Assembly: GCA_023101885.1 (NCBI GenBank)
Contig: JALPQD010000143.1
Span: 3,683,723-3,747,722, forward strand
Length of the DNA: 64,000 nucleotides
Direction: 5' to 3'
DNA from: Typhlomys cinereus
Lineage: Eukaryota > Chordata > Mammalia > Rodentia > Platacanthomyidae
Positions 1-11,275 of the stretch are shown here, piece by piece. A program made the translations under genes and the position numbers. Within the stretch, counting starts at the first letter, position 1, and each line of letters starts with the position of its first letter. Below the pieces are notes generated by a model. The model saw only the letters and a list, made by a program, of their open reading frames with translations, ran no database searches and had not been told where the DNA came from.

Positions 1-487
1 TGGGCAAGGAATCCAAGGTTTCAAAGTCTTAGGGCATCATCTAGAATGGGAGGACTTCAGTTGCTGGCCAACCTTTCTTGTCTTGTGGACTTTGTTTTGA
101 GAAGAGGGACTCAGTACAGTAGTTTGGCCAGAACAGGGGCTTCTTCTGAAAGGCAGGATTATGGCAGGGTCTTTGTAATCTGAGTCCAAGAAGTGCACTA
201 TATATAATGTAATTTAGTATGGGAGTAAGGTAACCTAGTGGATAACAAGAAGTTGGCAGGGAATGGTGGGAGAGGGAAAAGAGACAAAAGCTAGTGTCTT
301 CTCTTTGCTTTCCAGGGAAACAGACTCCATTGATATTATAGTAGGTTGGGAAATGACTGCCCAAAGGTGTCAAATCCTTTTCCCTAGAACTTGTATGTGA
401 TTATTTAGTAAAAGAATCTGCAAATGCAGAAAAGGATTTTGAGGAAAGGTGATCTGGAAGATCCTTTCATACTATAAAAAATGTTCT
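1..487. other. Unique intergenic sequence
   Basis: No repeat family, splice-flanked exon or RNA gene is recognised here. The one open frame (110 codons, minus strand) has low-complexity composition and no recognisable domain. The stretch ends where an A/T-rich tract leads into an antisense L1 tail. Confidence 0.5.
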
Positions 488-831
488 TTTTCTAATAATA
501 ATTTTTAATTTTTTTCCTTTGTTTCATAAGCATATTGTGTACTTATTCCTGCCTCCTTCCTTCCTCTCTCTATCTAATCCCTCCTCTCCTCTCTTTATCA
601 ATCTTTCCTACCTTCTTGCCTGTCTGCATAGGCCTCAGGGTTTCCCCTGGCTTGTTTACACTTGTGGGGGTTAGGCCTCTGTAGCTTACTAAGTGGCCCC
701 TCCTTGAGCCACCCCACTTATAGAAACATTCCTTTTCACTCATTCCTAATCATCAAGGTTTCCACTGTATGTAGTCTTCTCCTCACTGGTCGGGGGGGGG
801 TTGCTATGTCAGTCTGTCGCAGTCAGCCTGC
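488..831 (-). mobile_element. Antisense L1 3'-UTR fragment (left part)
   Basis: A T-rich start is followed by a C/T-rich block and then a segment ('ggcttgtttacacttg') that recurs at about 17,400 and 36,490 in the same orientation. The copy near 17.3 kb runs on into the L1 ORF2 C-terminus, which identifies the family as an L1 3' UTR read on the minus strand. This copy is interrupted by an LTR at about 832 and resumes near 1,235. Confidence 0.65.
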
Positions 832-1234
832 ATGGTTCTGATAAGTAACCATCAAATGGCCTAAAGGAATAAGGGATTTATTTTCTCTTACGATTACTGG
901 TTACAGTTCTCAGTCAAACTTGATGGGAGAGCACGCACCAACACCAGGGCCGAGGGAACTGGTCGCACCATCTCTACATAATGGCTGAATGGCTGAGAGG
1001 GGGACAATGCTTACTTGCCAGACCAGCATGTCTGGCCAAGTGTACAAAAGGATGCTGACTTCCTCAACCAGCTGTTCAGGGCCTAGTCCACCCACCATGG
1101 ACTGGGCCCTCCCCATCAGTTAGACAATGTCTTGCAGGTTTGCTCTGGGCTTAACTCAGCCACTTATTTTCTATAAATGTGCCCAAAGTGCAAACCTTCG
1201 ACAGTCAAGCTGACACCTGTGCCCAACCATGACA
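832..1234 (-). mobile_element. Antisense ERVL/MaLR-type LTR inserted in L1 tail
   Basis: Read on the minus strand, this segment has the rodent ERVL-type LTR pattern: a start with 'cagcttgac', an internal 'ggggagggccca' block and a late AATAAA-bearing end near 875. It splits an L1 3'-UTR fragment whose two halves align in order with the uninterrupted copy near 17.5 kb. A related copy lies at 57.5-57.9 kb, sharing the 'accaacacca..ggcc' block. Exact ends are uncertain. Confidence 0.55.
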
Positions 1235-1440
1235 CTGTCTTTCAGCATGTCTGGTAAGGACACGTCTCCTTGTGATGACTTCCTGAATGCAGCAGCCCTG
1301 CCTTGAATGGAGTGTCTGGTCTAACGGTGGACCTTCTTATCTTTAGGCTCTTGCATTTTTAATACCATTTCTTCTGCACGGTTCCCTGAGCCACAGGATG
1401 GGGAGAGATTAGGTTGGTCTAATTCTGGGCGAGCGTATCC
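1235..1440 (-). mobile_element. Antisense L1 3'-UTR fragment (right part)
   Basis: Continues the L1 tail begun at 488. It contains the 'ggatggggagagattagg' block that recurs at about 17,723, 21,635 and 36,810. It ends abruptly at a small inverted segment. Confidence 0.6.
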
Positions 1441-1508
1441 ATAGATTGGAAGAGCACTTATCCCCCAGCCTAGAAGTCTTCTTCTACAACAGAGGTAGAG
1501 GTTCTTAA
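1441..1508 (+). mobile_element. Inverted piece of the same L1 3' UTR
   Basis: The reverse complement of this segment reads 'cctctacctctgttgtagaa' and continues to 'agtgctcttccaatctatgg', matching the block at about 17,855-17,920. It is therefore in opposite orientation to the adjoining L1 piece, marking a local inversion. Confidence 0.55.
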
Positions 1509-1800
1509 TACCCTGACTGGATGCAGCCTGATGCAGTGCAAGAACAGTGAACTGGACAGAAATGGCCAGCCAGAACGCAGAGTACTAGTGACCCTGCAAT
1601 GCCTATCATAAATATTCTTAAAAGAGAGAGGCAAAGGGGATGAGATTGCAGACAGTTGTCAAGCTCCAATGCACAAGTTCTCTCCTGGAGTCTATGGAGA
1701 CATAGGACCCTGCCTGCACCTAGATCTTGCACTTCTGGTTTCAACTGCAGGAGGAGTACATTTCTGTCGCTTTAAGTCATTCAGTGGGAGGGTTACAGAA
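1509..1800 (+). mobile_element. MLT1-type MaLR LTR, 3' part
   Basis: The sequence follows the MLT1 pattern: a 'ctgcacctagatcttgcactt' -like block, then a 'tttctgtcgctttaag' block corresponding to the usual 'tttctgttgtttaag' near the LTR 3' end. A related piece in the opposite orientation lies at 2,690-2,800. Divergence is high, so this is an old insertion. Confidence 0.5.
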
Positions 1801-2684
1801 ATTAACGCGTCCTGTTAAGTGAAAACTGTCATTAACTTTCTTTCCCTTCCCTAATACATGGATTTCAGGAAACAGAAAGCATAATTCCAAAGTTGTACTT
1901 TGTCTGACAAAGGATATAGACCACCAATGAAAACACTTAATAACAATAACCCTTACCATAATATGCAAAGTTACATAAAATTTACAAATTATCAATTATA
2001 TCAGCAATTATTTCTAGAGTTTTAATGTTTTCATATTACATTTGACTGTGATTAACTAAAACTGCAGAAAGTGAATCTGTGGATAAGGGGGAGGAGGAAC
2101 TCCTAGATTTATTTTTGTGTGTGTGTGTCTCATCAGCCACACAAAACTCTAAAGAGAAAGGGGTAGAAGAAGCATTGTTATGGAAATAGTGGACAAAATT
2201 TGGTTTGCCACTCATATTATTATTGCAGTCTGGGATGGTTTAGATTTAGAAGGGAATTCATTCCTCTTTTCTTGGGAGAGATATCAACTGGAAACCACAG
2301 TGATAAACTGCCCCTGTGATAGAGCTTAAAGAGTGAGACTGTGAACGTCAACATTTCCATGAACAGTGGCGGCCTGTCCCTAGTTTATCAAGTTGGATTG
2401 AGGCCAACACTCACAGCTGCTCTTTCTTCTCAACTTGCAGAATCAGGGAGTCCAAGTGAGGAGTCAGTATTATTCTCTGTTTCTAAGACAAAGATGAGCT
2501 CCTTTTGAATGCATTTAGAATTAAAATACCGACCACTCAATATTTTCACATAATCACTTTTGAACTCACCTGCTTATTAAAAACATCTTACCACTTCTTT
2601 GGGAGTTACTATAGAGGACATGGTTACCCAATAGTCAAATGATAGCATGAGTGACAAGAAATGAATTCCGGGATGTGTACTCCA
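1801..2684. other. Unique intergenic sequence with short (TG)n
   Basis: AT-rich. The only recognisable structure is a short TG run near 2,114-2,130. No RNA gene or exon is seen. Confidence 0.45.
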
Positions 2685-2800
2685 TATACATTGCTATTGC
2701 TGAGAGCAACAGAAATGTATTCCCCCTGCAGTTGAAACCGGATGTACGAGATCTAGGTGCATTCTTTGTTTCTCTGTTGGTCTGTGGCTAAAGGAAGAGA
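2685..2800 (-). mobile_element. MLT1-type LTR fragment, antisense
   Basis: The block 'gcaacagaaatgtattcccc' followed by 'gcagttgaaacc' and 'gatctaggtgc' is the reverse complement of the MLT1 3' region seen at 1,700-1,780. The two copies are about 900 bp apart in opposite orientation. Confidence 0.45.
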
Positions 2801-4149
2801 TAAACATGTACATTCAGAAATGGAAAGCTTTGAGGAGCTGGAACATGGCGATTAGCAGCTAGACAGGAAAGACAACATGTCTCTACAAGAAATGCAAGAA
2901 CATTGGGGTGCTACAGTAGATGCGGAACAGAGTCTGAGGCATTCTGATGAATGTTAGCGACTAGTTCTCTCAACAAAGGCAGACTTCCCTCCCTTTTCTT
3001 GGCAGCATTTGCTAATTGTTTTTCTTTCAGTAAGTACTCCTAAGATGGCTGATTTTTAAGCTATCAATGTGATGTCAAGTGGCTCACACAACTTATGAAG
3101 ATTCAACAGTTAGCTCTGGAAAGCTGGCAAAAATTGGGCCCAATACATTATGGGCAGAGTGCAAGCACGATTGTGCCTTTTGTTTTAATTCATGTTGAAT
3201 TTCCTACTACCAATGGAATGGTTTAGTAGAATGTACACTGTCAGGTCTTGGGAGTTTGTGGGCATAGAAAGTGCAGATAAAAATATGTTAGCATCTCTGT
3301 ATATCTTTAATTTTACTAATGAGTTGTTTTAGGTAGTAAATTTCAGTAATATATTGGTTAAAACAAAGTCATTGTCTTTAAGGTTTCTGAGAACAGGGCA
3401 GAATGACATCACGAGGTGTGTGTCTCTGGGGCCAGTGACAAGCTTCATTGAACCCCAGTTTTGTAAAATAGGGTGTTTAAATATTTGGACCTTCTAATGA
3501 CCTCAGAAAGTCATCATTTATCCTATCATTACTGCACTGTCACTTAGTTGTGGTGTGAGATTATTTTTATTTGTGGACGGCTATACAGATATGGTTTCCA
3601 CATAGAGATAAACTTGAAATGCTTACAGTGCTACTCTTATTTAAGTAGGAACATTTGTATAGTGATCTATCAAAAAGGAGGGTGACTTGAAGAACATACT
3701 GAAATTGCCTGCTTCAGTCGCCTGTGCCAGGCGACAAGAACAAATTTCAACACATCTTCAAGGGGCTACCAGGATCCTTATGTGTAATTCTTGCACAGTC
3801 GAAAGGACTGTTACTACTCTAATTAGTTTTAGCTGAGATCTATTTCCATGAAAATCAGGGAAGGAAGAATCCATTGGAGTTACACTTTTTCTGGATACAT
3901 AGGAGGGTGCTTCTATATGTTTTTCTTTTTTGTTTTTGAAGGGGTGGGTAGGGAGGCATGTTAAAGACATAACAGAAAATATCAAGTCCAAACCAGATGT
4001 TAACCTAAGAGGGAGTTTAAACAGGGGAATGGAAATGAACAAATCAATAATGTCACAGTGTATATATGGAATATCTCCTCCTCTCAAGAGATATGTGGTG
4101 AGTGATGGTTCCCATTGGTAGATCCAGGTGCTGAGACTGGCCAGGTCTC
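2801..4149. other. Unique intergenic sequence
   Basis: No repeat family recognised. Short open frames of 63 and 109 codons overlap on opposite strands at 3.76-4.12 kb and have no recognisable domain. Confidence 0.45.
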
Positions 4150-4523
4150 ATAAGGATGCAGATTTAGTCAATGAGATAACACATCAATGAAGCTGTAACA
4201 TGCTCATATTGTTGAGAAAAGATACAGATTTAGGAAGAGGAGCTTGGTTATAGAAGGGAGAACACAGGGACAGGAAGTGACTTTGAGGAGTAACTTGTCT
4301 TTGGCCCGTTCCGTTCTCTCCCTTTGCTTCCTGGCTTCCCATGAGGCAAGCAGCTCTATTCAATCTCTCCCTTCGACTATGATGTTCTCCTCAATACAGG
4401 CGAAGGAAAAATGACGATGGCAGACGGTGTTCTGATGACTCTCAAATCATGAGCCAAAATAAGTGCTTCCTACTGGATCTTGATTTTCTCTCATAGTTGT
4501 GAGAAGTTTAACTAACATAGCAA
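4150..4523 (+). mobile_element. MaLR-type LTR, sense
   Basis: The right half carries the typical MaLR LTR succession: a 'ctttgcttcctggcttccc' block, 'atgaggcaagcagct', 'atgatgttct', 'gagccaaaataa' (the polyadenylation region) and an end resembling 'gagaagtttaactaaca'. The 5' boundary is uncertain. Confidence 0.6.
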
Positions 4524-4910
4524 GGGAAGACATGAACTGGGTGATGGAGCAGAGACACTACACAAAAACTTGAATCTCTAAAGGGCCAGGTGGTAAAAGA
4601 TTTTGCCTCTGTGCTTCCTTCATGAGTTGGGACAGAAAGCAGCCAAAGCTTAATATGCAAATGAAGGTGGAACTGGGCTACAGTAAGATATGATGACAGG
4701 TTGGCTTTACTGTAGTTTTATACCTTGCCAGAGATGGCAAATGTGAACCCGTGGCGACTTCTAAGGAAGCTTCTCATTTCTTCACAGGGCTGTGCTGGTT
4801 TAAAGGGTCTGAGCTGGAAAGCATACTGTGCTCCTCTCTTTCTGGGCCTTAATTCAGGGTTCATATTGTCTGTAATGCTAATGAGACCAGTTAACTTCGA
4901 GAAATGATGG
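4524..4910. other. Unique intergenic sequence
   Basis: No repeat or gene recognised between the MaLR LTR and the next SINE. Overlapping 60- and 78-codon frames on opposite strands show no domain. Confidence 0.4.
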
Positions 4911-5091
4911 CTGGGCTGGAGAGATAGCTCAGAGATTAAGACTTTGCTTTGCAAGCAGAAGGTCCTGCTTCAGATCCCAGGTCCCGTGTAAAAATGCCAG
5001 GTGGAAATGACTGCACTTCCAGCCTATAAAGCAATCTAGGATGATTCTTGAAGTCATCCTTGGTCTTCCACAGGGACATGCAGTGAGTGCC

Positions 5092-5127
<36 letters not shown>

Positions 5128-5140
5128 AAATTTAAAAAAA
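4911..5140 (+). mobile_element. B2-like tRNA-derived SINE with (CA)n tail
   Basis: A tRNA-like head (A-box region 'gatagctcagagattaag', B-box region 'gcttcagatcccagg') is followed by a unique body with 'catccttggtcttccaca', then (CA)n and an A-rich end. The same layout recurs at 30.3, 30.7, 37.0 and 42.8 kb on the plus strand and as reverse complements at 11.1, 26.5, 37.5, 55.8 and 56.1 kb. Flanks share 'agaaat' and 'gatgg', a possible imperfect target duplication. Confidence 0.75.
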
Positions 5141-5661
5141 AGAAATAGCTGATGGTCAGTGTTAAATGTGAAATTCTTCATACATTTAAATTATTTTATA
5201 GAAAACATAGAGAAGGGGAGGGAAAATTTCTAAAAGAACTTCATTGGTTCTGCTTTTAGAAGAAAGAATGACTTTTTCCTCCCTTTGAGACTTTCTCTTT
5301 TTCTAAAAAAGAAAATCGACAATAAAATGTATTTCCAATGGAAGAGGACACATCATTTTTGTTTTTGGTTGTTTTCTGTTTTGTTTCCTTTTCACTCCTA
5401 CTGATTATTGAACTCAGCTGAGTACTCTTTCAATGAGCTACAACACAAGCCCTTTTTGCCTTTCATTAATTTTTTTGAAGTTTTCATTAGTAATAATCAC
5501 CATGCACATTCTTGACAAAAAGTATGAGCATCAGTTCCAGACTATTATGATTTCTGGGAGAGAAATCTTCCCACAAGCTTAGCTGAAATGTGTTACATTT
5601 TAGATGCATGATGCTTTCCAAGTATTTGAGTCAGGACTGGAAAATTTATTCAAGCAACTCT
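5141..5661. other. Unique sequence with a small ID-type SINE relic
   Basis: Mostly unique. The segment at about 5,395-5,455 resembles the reverse complement of an ID-type head ('ttgaactcagctgagta', then 'gagctacaacacaagcc'). Nothing else recognised. Confidence 0.35.
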
Positions 5662-6080
5662 TAGTTTTCTAGGGCTGCTATAAATTAGTCTGACAAATTA
5701 CATCAGATATGGTCAAAGCATTAGAAATATATTTCCTCATAATAACAGACACTTAAGGTCTAATATTAAAGTGTCTAATATTAAGGGAAGATCCTTCCTT
5801 GCCCCTCCCAGCTTCTGATGGTTCTAGGCCTTTCTTAGTTTGTATGACACAAACCTAGTCTGTGCTGTGTCTTCCCACAGACATCTTCCCTTTGCAACTG
5901 TGACTAAATTTCATGAAGTCGCCAGTCATAACTGATTAAGGTTCTACTCTCATGACTTCCTCTTAACTTGATTACATCTGAAAAGATCCCATTTCCAAAT
6001 AAGATTATATTTAATTATTGGGGATTAGGACTTCACTGTGTCTTCTTGGAGGACAACAGTTTGACCAATAACAATTACCA
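5662..6080 (-). mobile_element. MLT1-type MaLR LTR, antisense, near full length
   Basis: It begins 'tagttttctagggctgctat' and runs through 'aacttgattacatctgaaaa', 'ccatttccaaataagatta' and 'gggattaggacttca', ending 'ggaggacaacagtttga'. This is the reverse complement of an MLT1 LTR from its 3' to its 5' end. A small internal duplication of 'gtctaatattaa' occurs near 5,759-5,784. Confidence 0.75.
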
Positions 6081-8571
6081 AACATTTATGAACCAAGACT
6101 GTGCACAAAAGTCTGAATTAGACCAACTGTATTTCCTGTCTTGGGACTTAGACGTGAAAAAGGAACCCATTTTGTGAAGGGATGTCATAGGTTGCGACGG
6201 TGACAGCTATACCCACATGCAGAGGGGGACTGACTATGAAGGAGCACAAGAGACGCAAAGTGGTAGAGAGACAGAATGGCTGTGTGCAGAGAGATACAGG
6301 AGAGGAAAGAAGCTTCAAGTTTTCGATCCTTATTTTCAGCTTCCTTTTGGTCCAGATGAAGAGACAACCCAACTTTTTGTTGCTTGAAAACAGAAGAACA
6401 AAGACATAATAACCTGTTTTGGGTCTATTAGATTTGGAAAGTTTAAGGAAGGTGGAAGCAGGGAACAGTGCGAGCAAGAGGGAGCACAAGCTGTAGCTTC
6501 TTCACTTCCCGTTTGTTTGGTGCCTGTTGCCAGTCTGTGCTCTCCCCCACGGAGTCTCACAGGCAGCATTTCTTGGTAAAAATCACACTGACCTTCAAAC
6601 CCAGCTAGAGCTAAGGATAAGAAAAATTTTATTGATATTACATTCCTTTATTAAGCCATGTATCTCTCATTCTCTTGGGTCTTGGGTTTAGCCAAACCTC
6701 CAGAAAGAAAAGTAGTCTATCTTTTTCTCTCATATCTCTGTCTCCCTTATATCTATCTCTCTAGGAATTCACTCTTAAATTAGTTTTAAAGTCTCCCTTT
6801 CAATGCATATTTGTACAATGTGAAGTACTGTAGGCCAATTAAAAAATGATGGCAACCTGTAATTATGCATTTCCTCAGATGCCTTAATCCACATACCAAC
6901 ATGTAAGAAGCAGTTACAGGCTCAGGACTTGTACTTCCCCATCACTGGAGATTGATATCACGCTCCTAAAGTATCTACATGTGCTAGTTAATAAATTAAA
7001 TATTGATGTAATTATTAATGTTGTCAATACCTTTGTGAAGTATACTATAGGGCAGAAAAATAAACTCCATGCAGCCTCAGTTGGCTTTTTTTTAAAATCT
7101 GATCATTATCAACAATTGTGTTTTTTCAGTTCTTCATTTCAATTATAATTTCCTATATCGAACCCTAGCAAAAACTTTAAAAGATATAGAAATCATTCTC
7201 ATTCTCTTTAATGCACTTGCTTTTTGACACTATAAAATCTAGTGACACTAAAAATAGTGAAAATGTTTTTATCTTAAGAGATTTGAAGATGGACATTTTT
7301 ATCGTTATTTTGTAGATAATGCCTTACCTGCTTATGACTTTTTGAATTAGCAAAGCTAAGCTAACCTAAAATGTGTTTGATACTTTTGACTTTGCAAAGT
7401 GATTTACATGCAAATACTGCATCTCCCAAGATTTAACAATAGCTATTTCAGGTGTAAGGGTGTGTCATTTCATTGAGAAGCCTTTTACTAAATTCCAAAG
7501 TGAGTTTCATGTGAACCTTGATACACCTTACCAGCTCAGCTGTAAAATCTTTACAATCATGTATCTGTCATGATCAGAGAATGATGTATGAATATTGTCA
7601 AGCAGGAAGATACATCTTGAGGAACTAACTATATTACGCATTTGCCTAGCACATTTACATTAGCAATATGGTATTTTAACTCACTGAAAAGAGTTTTGTG
7701 TTTGATAAAGCCAATTATGTCATAAAAATTCCATATAACACGGTGTGAGGTTTTATGATGTTTGAAATTTTAATTGTATAAAACCTCATTCTATAAGAAA
7801 AATGAGATACAGAATCACTAGGAAGCACATGAATAAAATCAATAGAAAAATGTGGTGGCAGTTGTTTTTCATTTGGTATATTTGGTTTTTTATTCATAAT
7901 TATAGAATTTTATGTATTTCCTGCGATGGTAATCCTCAGGAAATTTGTACTTGCATTAAAGGTAAAGAATTCTCTTATATGTGAAGTGAAACTTGTACTT
8001 TCACTCTTTTCCTTTGGGGGAAGAAACATGCAACAAATAAAAAGCAAGTTGTAGTAATTACCTCTAAAGAAATCCTCTTTGTTGATGTAAGCTTACTCTC
8101 ATTTCCCTTCCTGTTCACTTGGGACTGGTCAAGTTTGACCTTCCCAGTCAGGAAGAGGATAGGGACTGGCAGATGATAACTAACCATCAAACGGGAGACT
8201 GACCCCTCTCACTTTCTATAATTAATATGCACTAATAAAACTACTAACAAAATTTAAAAAATCTTGATAAAAAATCCGTCATTTTCTTCATATGTGAACA
8301 TTGAGGTTACAAACACTGACAAACCCCGTTCCTTGTGGGTTCTCCACAAGTCCACCATGTTCCACAGGCTAAGAGTATGATGTGAATGGGACCCTCGGGA
8401 CACAGTACTATGTTCTGCAAGGATTATATATGCTGGTATCAGGTAATTTGGAGGAACTGCTCCATTTGTTTCCATTCCATGCCAGTCAAAGTATACTCTC
8501 AAAGATCTTGCAGATGTCATGTAAGAAGAGGAACTTTCTCTCTCTGTATCTCAAAAAAGGACAGTGGCCTT
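6081..8571. other. Unique intergenic sequence, 2.5 kb, with a possible regulatory stretch
   Basis: No repeats recognised. A stretch at about 7,370-7,770 holds an ATGCAAAT octamer (7,408-7,415), several TAAT/ATTA motifs and no repeat signature; see findings. Several overlapping short frames at 6.15-6.57 kb lie on both strands and show no domain. Confidence 0.4.
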
Positions 8572-8960
8572 GTTTCTCTTCTGTTGCAGTGATAAAACAT
8601 CCCAACAGAAACAATTCATCGGGAAAGAATTTAGTGATTTAGCTGAACTCACAGTTCACAGCTACAGTTCATCTTTGCAGGGAAAGTCGCGGTGGTAGGA
8701 TCTTGAGGCAGACGGACACACTGAATGTACGATCAGAAGCAGAGAGCTACAGATGAAACCATGTTAGTCCACAGCTAGATTGGCATATGTCCTCCAGTAC
8801 TCCGTCCATGGACAGGTATTACTCATGATGACTGGGTGTCCCACCTCAATTACCTGACCAAGATAATCTCCCATGGGAATGCTCAGAGACTCTGCTCCCC
8901 AGCAATTCACATTGGTGACTGAGACTGACCATGGAGGAGAGGAAAACAAATCTTTCTTTG
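8572..8960 (-). mobile_element. MaLR-type LTR, antisense
   Basis: It starts with 'gttgcagtgataaaacatcc', the reverse complement of a MaLR LTR 3' terminus, followed by 'ctcacagttcacagctacagtt', the usual antisense middle. Similar starts occur at 31.5, 32.04 and 41.82 kb. The right boundary is uncertain. Confidence 0.5.
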
Positions 8961-10192
8961 CAGAAGAAAAACAAAGGGAGCAAAATCGTGTCTATGTGAC
9001 AAAATCATTTTGAGGAAGGTGCTCACAATGTTCTGTAAATCCCTGGAAACACGTTATTGTTGTGGTTTGACTGCAGAGTTTTGTGCTGCTCACACAATCT
9101 GTGACCGAGCTTGGGGGAACTGGAAGCCACTTAAGGATCTGGCTCTATTATCACCACAGTAATTTCCCTTGATGTTCCCAAATGTGGATTTCTTTCAGAA
9201 ATGCATCTTTGACAGGGTAAAAGAGGGTGAGGTGCTTTGTTTCTTATTGTGTATCTAAGAACTTTGACTCTGTGGTCTAGATGATGAAGTTAATCACTGA
9301 ATTAGCATTTCAGAGCTCATCCCTAGGCATCAGTACTCAAGAAATGCTGAAACTCAGTTGGAACAATTTCAAAGAAATGCTTTGAATTGAAGGTGCAGGA
9401 ATTTCTGTTTGTTTTTCTGTTTTAAAATGATAACCACCTGCTGCCTTGCTGGAGTTTTGTTTCTTCCAGTCAAAATAATGTAGCTCTTAAAAATTCATTT
9501 TCACTACTGGGAAGCAGAACATTAAGAGAAAATGTTTCTTTTTCCTGTTTCTTTAGTTATTGTTTGTTCCTCAAGTTGATCACCAAACCCTAGGGGTAAA
9601 AAAAAATTAATTCACTCATCATAAATATAGCGTACTACACACTTAGGAATTTTCTAGTCTACAATTCAATCACATCATTTTTTCTAACTGTAAAGGAGTC
9701 TGTTGCTGCTAGCGGCACAAAGAAGACACCTGAAGTCTCATTTCTGTAATTGTACATTGATAACAATCACAGTGTTTCAAAGTAAAGTGTTTCTCATATG
9801 TTTTCAAAGAACAGTGAAATTGCTATGTGTAAATGATTATAAGGACTTTAATTAACACCTTAGAATTTCACATAGAGATCTGTAAACAAGTGGCATATTG
9901 AAGCTTGAATAGTGTATTTTGAAACACACAATACTCCTAATTAAGGTCTAACACCTCATTCCATTTTGTTTCTAGGAACTCCCCCTCCCATAGAACCCAG
10001 ATCTGTTCTTTCTGCTGACAAACTTCGTTTTGGGACCTTTCCAACTACCTATGCATCTGATTTTCATTTTATCATGGACTTTCCATGACTTAGATTTTAA
10101 TTTTTCAATTTTTCTTTTTCCTATCTTTGATTACATCACCACCATTTAATTAACACTTTTTTGGCAAGTATATGTGATTTTTGTGCCTTTAT
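8961..10192. other. Unique intergenic sequence
   Basis: No repeat family recognised. The part at 9,690-9,970 is rich in TAATTA-like and ACAAT motifs and is discussed as a candidate regulatory stretch. Confidence 0.4.
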
Positions 10193-10490
10193 GTATGTGG
10201 GTGTGCCTGTGTGTATGCTTGCAGGTGAGGGATGGAGTTTGACTGCAGACATCTTTCTCAATCACTCTTCGCTTTATATTTACTGAGAAAAGTCTCTCAG
10301 TGGACCTGCAGTTTGATATTTGGCTTGTCTGGCTAGTCGACTTGCCTGAGGAATCCTCATCTGCTTCCCAGAGACTACATTATAACCAAGCTTACTACAT
10401 CCAGCTTTTATATGAGTTCCAAGGTCCAAATTCTGGACCTCATACTTGTGTGAAAGAGATTTATCTACTGTACCACCACCTCTCAAGCTC
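10193..10490 (-). mobile_element. B4-like composite SINE, antisense, diverged
   Basis: A TG-rich start, then 'tctctcagtggacctgca', 'ttggcttgtctggcta' and an end resembling the reverse complement of a tRNA-like SINE head ('tttatctactgtaccaccac'). This order fits an antisense ID/B1 composite SINE. Divergence is high. Confidence 0.4.
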
Positions 10491-11061
10491 TCTCAATGAT
10501 GCTTTGAAATCCTTAGTTTATTGGGTTTCCACAGTGAGGTTTTTTTTTCCACTTAATTTCATTTTTGGTCTAAAACAAAGTTTTCCATGCCTTTTGTGTT
10601 GTGCTGCTAGAGATATTAGGCACTCTAAAAAGAATGGATTATGATGTTGATGGCCCTCAGGAAATTCTCCAGGCCAACTGCTATGTTATAGTCATATTTA
10701 TCCTAGTTGTCACTCTAATATTTCTTCTTTCTTCAGACTTGAAAAACAACTTATGGCCCCTCTCTTTCATCTTCTCCATAATTACTAATACCATCTGAAG
10801 AAAAGTCCAATGCAATTTTCAAATTATCTTTCCTCAGATATTTCTCAGCAGGTCTTTGTAGCATTACTCATCTTATTATTTACTCATGCAATGCTTGAGT
10901 TAGGATGATGAAGAAAGATTCCCTGTTCTTTCCAAGGCTAATGGTTTATCCTGTGCTCACAATCTGTCTGTTTACAGGATTCCCTTCAACACTTATTCCC
11001 CTCACATATTTAAGCAAACTTTGCAATTTCTTTCTGCTGATCAACATATATCTATCTTTCC
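10491..11061. other. Unique intergenic sequence
   Basis: No repeat or gene recognised. A poly-T run at 10,543-10,550 is not attached to an identifiable element. Confidence 0.35.
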
Positions 11062-11275
11062 TGTGTATGTGTGTGTGTGTGTGTGCGCGCACGTGCGGAG
11101 GCCCAAGGGTGATGTTACTTCCTTTTTGCTTTTCTCTGGAAGGCCCCGCCATTTATGCTTAGGGGAAGAACTAATGCCGTGTCAGAGCAGGATGGATTGT
11201 ACAAAAGGCAGGGGAGAATTGTTTTTAAGTGGGATCTGGGATCCAAACTCCTTTTGCTTGCAAGGCAACCCTAAA
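11062..11275 (-). mobile_element. B2-like SINE, antisense, (TG)n end
   Basis: (TG)n with CG steps, then 'ggaggcccaagggtgatg', then 'gggatctgggatccaaactc' and 'ttgcttgcaaggca'. This is the reverse complement of the window's B2-like SINE. The tRNA-like 5' end is cut short at 'accctaaatc'. Confidence 0.7.

Noticed and set aside
4911..5140. tRNA gene suggested by A- and B-box-like sequence
   Set aside because: The cloverleaf is not kept and the body plus (CA)n tail show a SINE. The same holds for the other copies.
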